A stretch of 64,000 nt of DNA, from NCBI RefSeq assembly GCF_964355755.1, contig NC_092674.1:18366501-18430500 (forward strand), written 5' to 3'. This document shows, piece by piece, positions 24,101 through 33,879 of the stretch. Source of the DNA: Antedon mediterranea (lineage: Eukaryota; Echinodermata; Crinoidea; Comatulida; Antedonidae). Within the stretch, counting starts at the first letter, position 1. Every line of letters begins with the position of its first letter. Made by a program: the position numbers and the translations under genes. Under the pieces are notes generated by a model that saw only the letters and a program-made list of their open reading frames with translations, made no database searches and was not told the DNA's origin.

Positions 24101-27100
24101 TTGTTTGTTGACTACGTTCCTTGTTGTTTTATCATGCTAATTTGGAAAATTTTGATACCAAGATAAAGTCTTTAGCATATTTGTAGGTAAAAAACAATCT
24201 TTTCTGTTTTAATGTGTTTTAATGATAATTACTGTGCCTGCAGATACTGCTTAGCGCAAATTACCATATTAAACTACTACTAGTCTGAAAGAATTGATTT
24301 TTCACTGATTTATTCAGAATGTATATATTTACATTTGAAACATAATAATTATAACTAGACAGGAAACTCGTCACTTTGACGAGTTAGTTATCCGCACGAT
24401 AAATGCCACGTGCACGTCATACGTTGGAATATTGCACACAGAAAAAGATTATGGCATTATGACCTGAACTGAAGAATATGATGTGTTGTTATTGCTGAAT
24501 TCTGTTATTTTGTGTCATATAGTATACACAGTATAATCTGTATACATATCACATACAGTGTAGAATACTGTAGGTGAAATTACGGGACCTGCTATTTATT
24601 CCAATTTTTAACATGTTGACGGTTTCAAAATGAAACGCCAATGTAGCAATTTCGGACGGAAATTATCTCAGCAATAACATATTAACGTGTAGAAGAAATT
24701 TGAATACGTGAAATATTGATGCGCACCCTTTGATCCGATCCGATTGGCAAAATGTTCACATGATTTCATATCTACAATCCGATAGCTTCCAGAAAACGTT
24801 TTAATCGTGATAATCACATTTTATTCTTACGAGCTATAACAGATTAAAATTTACTGTAAAGATAAAATTAATGAACCACATAATTTAAATTTTTAAGCAT
24901 GATGATTTTAAAAATGCCTTATTTTTTCACCACTTTGATGCAATTAATGTGCCTTATGTGCGCGTGCGTTTTTATTGATAATATTTTTACCCTTGACCTG
25001 AAGTTTACGTGTAGTGAATTTCGTATTCGAATTTCGTAATATGTGATAATGAATTATGGAGATATGATTGATAATGGGATTTCACAAAATGGCGTATAAA
25101 TGACGTCACGGATGAGTGATCACGCTGAAAAGCTTATTAGGACTAAGTTAAAGTATTTGAAAGTCATTGTGAAATTTTGGTAATCATTAACATTAAACTT
25201 TTTGAGATATTTGTTACACAAAATCTGTACAGAGAGAAATAAAGAAGAATCATAAGAATAAAGATTTTATACAATAACAATAGGTGATCATTTTATTCTA
25301 AATGATCACCTGATAAAACACTTATGTATATATTTATGGTAGATTGAATGTTAATCAAAATTGAGTGAGTGTAGATGAGTATCTAGATTGGAAATCGGAC
25401 AAAGGCGATACCAGGGTTTAAATAAAAATGGATCAGTAGGTGCTGGACAATATAACAGTACTATTTAAACACACCTGAGTATCATTTACTGGCTATTAAT
25501 AATATTCATCACATGAATTTGAAACTAACACTTTATTTGGTATAATAAAGTGTATAACATCTTCATACTATACTTCACCCTTAAAATTGTATGCACCACA
25601 AGGGGCCTATTTTTTTATTTGATGATTACTAGTTGATGTGATGTAATGGATTTATTTTAAATATTTAATTTAATAAATAATTAAAAGAAACGTATTACCA
25701 ATCCAAGTAACTGCAGTGGAATCATGTGGTAGAGAAATAGTACTCCGGTCGTAAACAAACACCACCACAAGTTACCCCATGATTCAGTTGTGTAAGCACC
25801 TAAAAATGTCAATTAAAATATTTTGAGATTAATTCAAGTAGTCATTTACACTTATGATTGGGTCATGGGCCGGCCCAGGATTTAATCGTTTTGACCCGAT
25901 CCAGCGTGTTTACACTTGTGCTCCAAACAAAGGTCAAGATGTAAATAAACCAGAAGCATAAAGCCCTTGTGGGATTATTAAACGATAAAATTCACCATCT
26001 CTACTCTCTCTCTCTTCGCGCGTAAACCATCCGGCATATCCATCAATCAATCCAAAATGAATTTATATTGCGTTTTATGTTATCGAACTAAATAATAAAA
26101 GCCGCTTCTGGACCTACTCAAGAGGTGGTCCAGCTCTGCACCTGTCCCAGGGCTGGACCAAGTGTATTGAGTGTACACTTACCGATTGCCAACCCAGGGC
26201 CGGCCCAAATCGTAATTTTTATTACAAAACATTGTAATACTAACACTGAAAATAATTGTTACAAAATAATGTAATATTAATATTTGATTTGACAATTTTA
26301 AAAATTAAGTAGAATCTTACCTCTTAAGCTTAGCAGGTATGGGGGTATCACCACATATATAAGAATGTGTTGTAGCCAATATATTTCAGTTTCAAATGGC
26401 AACTATTAAGGTAAAACCAATGAAATCAAGTACTTTAATTTTACTTTTCTAAAGTCTCCATTCAAGTAATAATAAGTTAATTTAATTATAATGATTTAAT
26501 TTATTATTATCATTCTACAGTAAGCATAAGCTATTGGTAAGTACTGAAATAAATAATCTGAAAATGTATCATAGACTTTAAAAATGCTTGCAAGACATTA
26601 CAAAAAATTTAGCTAAAGTATTTTAAAGAAAAAAAAAAAATTGAATTATCAATGCAATAATAGCAGGGAGTTTTCACACGAGCATGTAAACGTTAACTTT
26701 AACGGAAGACGTCAACATTCTACTCATTTGCCTAACAGCGTAGGTTAAGTAAACAGTTGTTCTTTTTGATTTTGCTTCGACGGGAAGTGTAGAATGTAAT
26801 GCATGTGTCGTGCACGCAACATACGCAGCTTGTATTAAAAAAAATCATGAAATACCTTGGGCTTAGATACTACTGTAGGCCTAGCTGGGTTTGTTTAATC
26901 ATGCATATTGGGTGAAAAATAGGATACGAGACCTGGCATCACAAAAGCGGCGCAGAGTCGCAACCCAAACTTTTGAGATATTTAGCCTTGAGGTTCAGAT
27001 TGTGAAAAACATCCTAACCTATCCATTTTAAAATTTTAATAAAAAAACACTTATCTTTAACATATCAAACTATTGTTCATGAAAAAATATCACAAGTATG

Positions 27101-29376
27101 TGTATTTTGCAATTATTTAAGTCGTTTAACATTGAAAATCTATTAGGAAATTGTATTTAGTGTTCACTAAAAAATCAACCTTTTTTATGGCGTTTTTGTA
27201 AACAAACCGCTAACCCGAATCACGTCATGTTTGGTACCTATCTGTTTGAAAATATATCAGCTACCTAAGAGATTTTTTTAATCTAGCAGCCAATGGAAAT
27301 TGGTTTGATTGTGTTAGGTTGCTAAAATTTCTAACAAGAATTTGTCAATCCTTCACTGTGATTAGCTATAAAGATAAATTACGCTCTCTGATTGGCTGAC
27401 GCTTTTGTTTACAATGAAATAGCATGGCTTCCACCGTAGTTTTTCAAATGAACATTTCAACATTTTCTGAATATTTAGGAATTTAATCGTTATTTTTATC
27501 CATATATTTTTCAAAAATAACAAAAAATAAAATATTATGTACCACACAGTGACATATTTTTGACTAGTTTGCCGTTATTGAGGGGAAAATAGAAAAAAGC
27601 AAGTTTTGATAGAGTCTTGTCGCATTGATCGGCGGGCCAGGCCAGGCCCAGCTAATCAGCGTCGCTACTTCATTGTTGATTTTCTCAAAATGAAGATTTC
27701 CTGAGCTAGAAAGTGACTCATGTTTTCATTATTAACTCTTCATATAATAAACCAATTTTAACAAACACCACCTCATTTTAAAGCTTATTAAATACATAGA
27801 TTACGAATATATAAAAATCTAAAAAATTGTTATTTCCGACACTACGCCGATTTTGTGATGCCATGCCTCATATTATAATGAACCATTCTTATTGTTTGGC
27901 TTTAAAAACATAACTTTAAATTTACCATTTGTTTTCTTAATCATTTTGCAGAAATTTAATGATTCTTCCATGTTTCGATAACCTTTGTTTACTGTTTTTC
28001 ATTTACGCTATTTTTCAGAAATAAGGTTGTAGAAGTATGTAACTAAAGTTTTTCGTAATGCTTGCGCAGATTGATTTGTTTACAAAGTGGGTGGAGCTTG
28101 CGTGCGAAATAGCATTAAAGTTAACGTTTACATGCTCCTGCGAAAACTCCCTAATACTGTGTCAACTTATCTACTTCATATTTTTGTTAATGAATACAAT
28201 ATATAGTTTGGAAAAATCAATTCTTTAAATTGAACTTTCTGAAAAAACCTATAAAAGTATTTGGTTTTAACAATTTAATTTTAATTGATGTTTACCTACA
28301 TGAAAAGACAATGTTTCATGTGTTTAGAATGTTTTTCAAGATTTTAATTTCAAAATTAATTTATTTCACTATCAAATTTAATGTGTGTGTGTCAGTGTTG
28401 TAAAATATATATAAAGCATACAATTTTTTTTTTGTGAACAGTTTCTTTATCCATTTTTAAAAACTAAATTGCAGTGAATTTTGCAGCAACTTTATTAATT
28501 TGATTACATTATAATTATAACTATATTTACTACATTATGATAACTATACTGAATTTTACTACACTCCTAAAAAAAATGTGTCTCTTATAAAACAATATAA
28601 TCTTACCAATCTGGTGTTGACAACAGGTAACAAGATTGCAAGCAGAGGGCAACTTAGGGATGTCATTTGCATTCTGAACACAACTAGTACTGTTTTGCTT
28701 GGAGGAACAGCCAACAGATATATCTGTAAAAATAGAATAAAAATAAAATATATATATATTTTCTATTTTTAGTATTGAAGGTGGGACTATACCAAAGGAA
28801 CTGCGGTATCAGTTTCAGCAGCTGATTACTCAAAATCAATTGACATGTCCACTATTGTAACATTTTTCAACCAAAACGATACAAATTGTCACCATTTGTT
28901 TGAATTGATAAGCTACACTAAGCTATTAGTCATAGAATAATGAAGCTACAGTAGCAATGATGAACGAAACTCAATATACTGGCAGTGTACTGTAGCAACA
29001 AAATTTTAAAATTTAAGTATACTGACTACTGTACCTGCACCATTGAAAGAACATGACAAGGGTTTAACAGATAAATCACTGTTCTAGTAGCAAACTTGTA
29101 TCCAATTTCAATTCCAAATGTCAGACAGAGTAACACTAGAAGTAACCGTTTACCAAGGCGATAATTCCGTTCTTCTGGTATATGACTTGGTAACTTCAAG
29201 TGTTTCCATGCAATTGCCATCTCTAAAATTGATATCAGGCAAATAGCTACTGTTTCTATGGTTCTTTGTTTGGGCGTAAGGAAATTAACACAGTCTGGTC
29301 CACCATTGCCAGCAAATTTTGGATCTACACCAGCATAAGCCCAATCAAACATATTTTTCCAAACATACACCTGCAT
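14963..29376 (-). CDS. TMEM164: Transmembrane protein 164, five exons, 282 aa
   Basis: Exons in transcript order are 29376-29035, 28723-28607, 26402-26321, 25799-25699 and 15169-14963. All borders are GT-AG, phases are consistent, and there is a stop. An in-frame TGA lies four codons before the ATG. Length is close to the 297 residues I recall for human. Hallmarks are [13 protein letters not shown] (residues 17-29), [21 protein letters not shown] then NPCH (105-108), FPVVNTR-like [15 protein letters not shown] (159-165) and [10 protein letters not shown] in the last exon. Human TMEM164 has been described as an acyltransferase making arachidonoyl ether phospholipids, with Cys123 and His181 as active-site residues. 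By position these are Cys107 and His165 here, both kept. A multi-pass membrane protein is predicted. Confidence 0.93.
15170..16039. other. TMEM164 last intron, 3' part
   Basis: Mostly AT-rich intron sequence. At 15964-16043 the - strand reads [20 protein letters not shown] followed by QHMQDS and a stop. This exon-like frame is cut by the transposon that starts at 16044. Its origin is unknown. Confidence 0.4.
16560..17755 (+). pseudogene. Broken transposon-associated ORF (SDG/TDG-QYKN family)
   Basis: Fragments in successive frames read [40 protein letters not shown] then [20 protein letters not shown] and [11 protein letters not shown]. After a shift near 17020 come [34 protein letters not shown] and [19 protein letters not shown]. 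This order matches a widespread uncharacterised protein family that I recall from cnidarian and arthropod genomes, usually repetitive and transposon-linked. At least three frameshifts or stops make it non-functional. It is the only coding remnant in the 8-kb element, so it may be its transposase or a passenger. Confidence 0.6.
18340..18935. repeat. Tandem array, ~119-bp unit, GATCCCG-rich
   Basis: About four copies of a ~119-bp unit. For instance CCCGATTACCCAT recurs near 18489, 18608, 18727 and 18846, and each unit contains several TCGGGAT/ATCCCGA words. All six frames are unusually open because stop codons are rare in these words, so the ORFs here are not genes. Confidence 0.9.
18937..19058. 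repeat. Long hairpin (arms ~55 bp)
   Basis: AATCGGGATAATGCGCAAAA at the left is matched by the reverse complement of TTTTGCGCATTATCCCGATT at the right. The arms continue inward through AACCGGG and ATCGATCGGG and meet at about 18993-19003. Confidence 0.85.
19731..20200 (+). repeat. Internal inverted repeat, left copy
   Basis: Runs from AGTAATTTGTAACAGACGG through TTTTGCTGCGCCGCCACGGC to TGCATGTTTCGTTTTATGCA and matches the inverse of 22960-23456 with few differences. The interior 20.2-22.9 kb would form the loop. Confidence 0.85.
20201..21606. other. Transposon interior, GGCCTAG-rich
   Basis: Contains many GGCCTA and TAGTAGTAG words (20620-20800) and two copies of GCCTACGACGCACGGGAGC near 21022 and 21043. 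No coding sequence recognised. Confidence 0.5.
21607..21976. repeat. Tandem duplication, unit ~189 bp
   Basis: GTCGTCAAGACA starts units at 21607 and 21796. Both contain GAGTCGAGTCAGTTTCTAAA, GATCTTGGTACCTGCT and CAAGCCAGACCACGTGACTT. The copies differ by small indels. Confidence 0.9.
22226..22247. repeat. (AT)n microsatellite
   Basis: Uninterrupted run of TA dinucleotides. Confidence 0.8.
22960..23456 (-). repeat. Internal inverted repeat, right copy
   Basis: Inverse of 19731-20200. It holds GCCGTGGCGGCGCAGCAAAA and CTTACCGTCTGTTACAAATT and sits immediately inside the right-hand GATCCCG array. Confidence 0.85.
23476..23950. repeat. Tandem array of AAATCCCG words
   Basis: Irregular repeats of TTGCGTACAAAATCCCG and TTTTATAAACAAAATCCCG, with ATCCCG on the + strand. 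The left-hand array (18.3-18.9 kb) has TCGGGAT words in the opposite sense. The two arrays therefore lie at opposite ends of the inner palindromic part of the element. Confidence 0.85.
24060..25340. other. TMEM164 last intron, repeat-like DNA
   Basis: It includes the hairpin AACTCGTCA-CTT-TGACGAGTT near 24366-24386 and a segment near 24740-24790 that is the inverse of the repeat at 7.4 kb. No exon was seen apart from the pseudo-exon listed next. Confidence 0.45.
25344..25470 (-). pseudogene. Degenerate duplicate of TMEM164 terminal exon
   Basis: The - strand reads CPAPTDPF, then KPWYRL in the same frame, and shares the surrounding nucleotides with real exon 5 (GATCAGTAGGTGCTGG; AAAGGCGATACCAGGGT). 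The middle of the FYG motif is altered, an in-frame TAA precedes it, and entry in phase 0 from exon 4 would stop after 13 codons. It lies between exons 4 and 5, in the same orientation. It is probably a dead duplicate; a rare alternative terminal exon cannot be excluded. Confidence 0.75.
25699..25799 (-). CDS. TMEM164: TMEM164 exon 4
   Basis: Acceptor TTTTTAG, donor GTAATA. It completes a Gly codon split from exon 3 and encodes [20 protein letters not shown] then [13 protein letters not shown], including a membrane segment. Confidence 0.92.
25845..26215. repeat. Small repeat pair with GGGCCGGCCCA words
   Basis: Two related blocks in the same orientation (about 25848-25890 and 26178-26213) share ACACTTA, GATT and GGGCCGGCCCA. 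They bracket ~290 bp without coding content. This could be a small non-autonomous element in a TMEM164 intron. Confidence 0.4.
26321..26402 (-). CDS. TMEM164: TMEM164 exon 3
   Basis: Acceptor CCTTAATAG, donor GTAAGA, 82 bp. Encodes [20 protein letters not shown] then PYLLSLR. The His of LQH corresponds to the active-site His described for human TMEM164. Confidence 0.92.
26664..28153. mobile_element. Palindromic non-autonomous element, hAT-like ends
   Basis: The left end CAGGGAGTTTTCACACGAGC and GCATGTAAACGTTAACTTTAA have their inverse at 28105-28153. A second, inner pair (GGCATCACAAAA followed by CGGCG) lies at about 26936-26965 and 27838-27862. The CAGGG start suggests hAT; the flanks share only TAATA, so the duplication is not clear. 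No ORF. It lies in the intron between TMEM164 exons 2 and 3. Confidence 0.7.
28607..28723 (-). CDS. TMEM164: TMEM164 exon 2
   Basis: Acceptor TTTTTACAG, donor GTAAGA, exactly 39 codons in phase 0. Encodes [20 protein letters not shown] then [19 protein letters not shown]. Confidence 0.92.
29035..29376 (-). CDS. TMEM164: TMEM164 exon 1 (start codon)
   Basis: ATG at 29374-29376 with an in-frame TGA upstream; donor GTACAG after CAG at 29035. It encodes residues 1-114: the conserved N-terminus ([19 protein letters not shown]), two hydrophobic segments (about 38-57 and 78-95) and NPCH with the candidate nucleophile Cys107. Confidence 0.93.
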
Positions 29377-29425
29377 TTTGGTATTTCAGAGCTTCATCAT
29401 ATAGGTTCTATGAAAAAAAAGGAAA

Positions 29426-29490
29426 GGGTCATTCGATGCCAAATCAACCAGTGGCTCCAGGGTCACCATCTCTGATTTTCCTAAAAATGT
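29426..29490 (+). repeat. Terminal repeat related to the 8-kb transposon
   Basis: GGGTCATTCGATGCCAAATC followed by CACCATCTC and GATTTT matches the order of motifs in the termini of the 16.0-24.1 kb element. No convincing partner end was found. It lies 50 bp upstream of the TMEM164 ATG. Confidence 0.6.
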
Positions 29491-29885
29491 AATTACATGA
29501 ACAGTACCTTGATTGGTTTATTGAAAAAAATAATAAAAAAAATCACTGTTTAAAAAAATTAAAAAATTATAAATCTAAATATCTGACAAGGCTGAAAATT
29601 GCTATGTTTTGGCTTTACTTTCAGAATCTGTCATTGAAATTGTGATTTTTATTTTTCAAAATCAAGTTTTTTCAAGATTTGACATTCGATTGTGGGTCAA
29701 ATATTGTTGGATGTAAAATATTTCACTTGCATATTGTAGCCTGCAATATACAGTAGGCTATTCTAAACAGTAGTTATCTTCATAGAAGTTAGAAACACAG
29801 TTAATGACATTTACCAGACACTGAACATTTTTTCTGGTCAAATGTTGAGATTTTAATGACTGCATTGCATAATTTCTATAAATGA

Positions 29886-31549
29886 GTGAAGTTTGCAATC
29901 TCAACTGGATTCCTTCAATTCGAACAAAGAAACAAAGCGCCCCCTATAACCAATGTGTTTAACTGCGCCCTAAAAGCAGGTACTTTCCCTGATAGGTGGA
30001 AGCATGCGACAGTAGTACCTGTCCCTAAAATCAAAGGAGCTAATACCTGTAACGATCTGCGTCCTATTTCACTTACACCCTTATTAGCAAGAACTTTTGA
30101 GACTTTTTTAGTTAATTGGATTATAGAGGACATTAGAGTTAAGCTTGATAGTCGACAATTCGGGAGCCGCAAGGGTGCATCCACCACCCATTACTTAATT
30201 AGTTTAATTGATTCTGTATTGAAGGATACTGATGGTAAACATTGTTATGTTAATTTATGCGCGGTTGATTTTGCTAAAGCCTTTGATCGGGTTGATCATA
30301 CTATAATTATTAACAAATTAATAGATATCGGAGTGAGATCATCCATAATACCCATTATCTGCAGCTTCCTTACTAATAGAGGCATCAATACCAGAGTGGG
30401 TAAGACCATCTCGGGTACAAGAAAGATCACCTGCGGCGTGCCCCAGGGCACTAAATTGGGCCCAGTTTTATTTCTGGTCCTAATTAATGATGCCAGTCTA
30501 GGAAGCTGCAGAAGATGGAAGTATGTGGATGATCTCACTCTAGGTGAAGTCGTGAAAAAAAACAATAATTCCTATTTACAGGTCTCCCTTGATGATTTGG
30601 ATGACTGGTGTAAAGCTAACAATATGTTGCCTAAACCGTCTAAATGCCATGTTATGACAATTAATTTTTTTGCGTAATGCTAGTGAGTTCCAGCCATTCA
30701 CCCTCAACAACACTATCCTTGAATGTGTTGGCAACCTCAAATTGTTAGGGGTTACTATTCAAGATAATATGAAATTGGACATGCATGTCACAGACATAGT
30801 CTCTAAGGCATCTCGAAAGATGTTTGCTTTATTTGTGATGAGGAGGTCTCGCGCGTCTGTGAATGACCTGATCAAGGTGTTCTGTTGCTATATTAGACCT
30901 ATTCTTGAGTATGCATGCCCTGTGTGGCATGGTGCAATTACTAAAAAATTAGCACATAAAATTGAAGCTGTTCAAAAAAGAGCTCTAAGAACTATCCTGG
31001 GAAAAAATTATATATCGTACGATTTAGCTTTAGAGGAGACGCAACTCCTTTCGCTTGCGGCAAGGAGGGAAAGTCTGGTGCTTTCCTTTGGTCAGGGTCT
31101 CATAAAATCGGCTTTGCACAGGGATATGCTCCCTCCTTGCCGCAAGCGAAAATTAAACCTTAGATCCAATGGTGGAAATCTGGAAGTGCCTAAATGCAAA
31201 ACCGACAGATATAAACGGTCTGCTGTACCGTATATTGTTAATCTGCTTAACTCGAAATAATTTTTTTTATATAGGATTTTTATAAGAAAATAAATAAATT
31301 CATTTAAATTAATACTATTGTATATATTGCTTAAAATAAATTAAAACCTTGATAAATATTTTTAAAATACTAGATAAATTTTAATGATTAATGTACAGTA
31401 TATTTATTTTTCTTATGCATATTGTAAATTGTTTTGTATTTTTTATCTGTAATGTAAATTTTTTATATAATGTGCTACAATAATTTCAGACTTGTTCTGC
31501 TTTTTGTAATGTTTTATATACCGAAATAAATAAATAAATAAATAAATAG
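29886..31549 (+). mobile_element. LINE with YVDD reverse transcriptase, 5'-truncated
   Basis: The first frame (29886-30677) holds reverse-transcriptase motifs: DLRPISLTPLLARTFE, AVDFAKAFDRVDH, TCGVPQGTKLGP and YVDD (residues 213-216). A one-base slip in a T run near 30665 moves the frame, and the second part (30670-31260) continues with the C-terminal domain (CCYIRPILEYACPVWHG). The endonuclease is missing. The copy ends at about 31549 in AAAT repeats. CR1/Jockey-type non-LTR group; exact clade unresolved. Confidence 0.88.
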
Positions 31550-32600
31550 AATTTTCCTATTTTATTGCATTATTATTTACAAGTGCATTATGTACAATTT
31601 GAACAAAGATACACAAATGTAGTAGGCATTCAATAAGGGAATATTCCTCTTAAATATAGTTATCTATAATATAGAAATTATCGGACAAATTCATTGCTCT
31701 AAATGTGTGTTACGATGTTACGATGGCATCATATCAAATGGTGGTTTTGTAGTTGAGCCTCACAGAATATTCACAATTTTGTTTCAAAATAAAATAAATG
31801 GACATTCTTTATGGTATGTGTGCTTTTTCTCTAAAATAAAAGATTTGAATAATAAAGGCCTTATATCGATAATAAAAACGTTTTTTGGCACTTATAATAA
31901 ATATTTCTCAGAAAAAAAGCACATGGCATGTGGAACTATATTATCTTGACGTAGGAAGACAGACAAATCCCAGGTCATGAGAGGTTCAACCACAAAAACA
32001 AGGTTGAATAGGGTAAGGTCACCGGACCGGACCGTTCGAAGATTTTTGAGTTTACAAACAATCTATATCTATAGTGCGTATGGCCGTACACGCTAGATTT
32101 ACATGTTTTGTTGGATGTTTACTGAAATCAAAAATATTTGATCATTTTGATGGAAATGATATGTAAATAAACACTCAAAAGAATTATGTTTACAGTTCAA
32201 TTATGGTCAGAATAATAATTGTTTGATCTTCTTTGCCTAATAACTTTTTTTTCCCCGCACCCTTGTGTTCCGACGGACAGTCAGAGCTGGGGGATTTTTG
32301 CTTGGGATAGGGGTAGTAGGCTATCAAATTGACCAGAATTGTAGTAGGAAATTATTAGAAGTATTTTAATTATCTCTGGGAAGGGGTTAGGAGTTTGGGG
32401 TGGGGTCGTAGGCCTATCAAAACGATGAAATTGTACCAGGAATGTTTTAAACTATATTTGAAAACTGCCACTGAGGGGTTATGGTTGGGAGTAATGGCTT
32501 AACATAATGTGTACTTGAAACGTCTTTCCAGTGGCGTTTGGGGGAAATGAAGTACTGTACAACATAATTGGAATTGTACTGGCAAAATATACAGTACTAA
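31550..32600. other. Intergenic DNA
   Basis: No gene supported. An 80-codon open frame at 31707-31949 starts at TTG and has no recognisable motif. Confidence 0.4.
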
Positions 32601-32608
32601 ATTTGAAC

Positions 32609-33792
32609 AGGGATGTCACCACGCTGGTCGGCCCCGACCAGCACTCAACATTTCCGACCAGGATTTACAGGCTGCCGACCACCACTATTATTTATTAATC
32701 ATTACGATATTTATATTAGGCCTAGGCCTAACTAAAATTCGTACTAAAACATTTTACCTAGCACATCGTTAATAACAGACAAGCTAGCCTCATATAGATA
32801 AGACAAAAGACTACAGCAAATGTTTCCGTGGTTACGTACGTTACTTTATTTGTAACATAATACCAGGCCTACCCTGCCCTGGTATTCATTGTTACAGCTT
32901 GTGAGTCATGGCGAACAACGTGCTACACAGCACAGTGTACAAGTTTAAAGTTCACATAGCGACCATTCAAGCGTTTTATTTTGCACAGATTAAAAATACA
33001 AACAAGTACGCAGTAATTAAAAATGTACAACTACATAGACCCAAACAAAATCATTTTTAATTGCTGAATGTTTTGTCACCATGCTTTAATTATATTATGT
33101 TACTAGTTTTACATTTTTGTACTCTACAAACTATTAAAAAAAATAAAAAAACATGCGCATGGTTCAGTGAGACCGGGCAAGTTCGTTCGTTTATGATCGC
33201 CGAGCATGGTACAATAATTACACGTCCCTGGGATAACTTCAGGTTGCTGAACTTCAGTTAACCCATAAACACGTGTCTCTGTTCTTGCCGGCCATGCACT
33301 ACATGCTTGCCGCACAGTTGTGAAACAAAAAATCCGGAATTCGCGAATACGCTAAAAAACTCTCGCGCAAAAGAACACGAACATTATATTGAGCAACAAG
33401 TAGAAAGGTCTAGGCTAATAATTTATCTACATTATTTGATTAGGGATTAGGCCTAAATAAAGAAGCGCCCGTTTTTGTGGAATTCAGGTTTTGGGGCATC
33501 TATCTAAGCCTTGGCTAGGCCTCTAGTGGTCGTAGTGTCTACAAGGCTAGGCCTAAGCCTGACGCGATCTATTGCTATTCATTTCGTGAGCGTTTTTTTG
33601 TTTTCGCGAATAATAACGGCGACTCCCCGGTGGTACAAGGTTAGGCCTAGACCTGACGCAATTTGTTGTTATTTATTTTCATAATTCTTTATGTTTCACT
33701 GAAATAACGACAAACCCTCGGGGGATACCCCGGGGTCCCCCCCCCCCCGGGAAATTTGCCGACCGGCACTCCAAAAAGCTGGTGACATCCCT
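32609..33792. mobile_element. Non-autonomous hAT-like element (1.18 kb)
   Basis: Ends are AGGGATGTCACCA and its exact inverse TGGTGACATCCCT. They are flanked by ATTTGAAC (32601-32608) and GTTTGAAC (33793-33800), an 8-bp target duplication with one mismatch. Next to the ends are GTCGGCCCCGACCAG and GCCGACCGGCA. No transposase ORF; one C-rich run near 33739. Confidence 0.85.
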
Positions 33793-33879
33793 GTTTGAAC
33801 TGTCCTGGGGATGAGATAAGGTTTGTTAATGACGGCTGTCATTGTCATGATTAACGCTTAGATAGGTTTCACATTTTTG

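Noticed and set aside
29660-29700. Possible right end of the small transposon relative starting at 29426
   Set aside because: Only about two thirds of the terminal positions match and no target duplication could be found.
30296-30565. Antisense frames over LINE reverse transcriptases (also 34486-34903, 35623-35850, 36352-36792)
   Set aside because: Shadows of the real + strand reverse-transcriptase frames.
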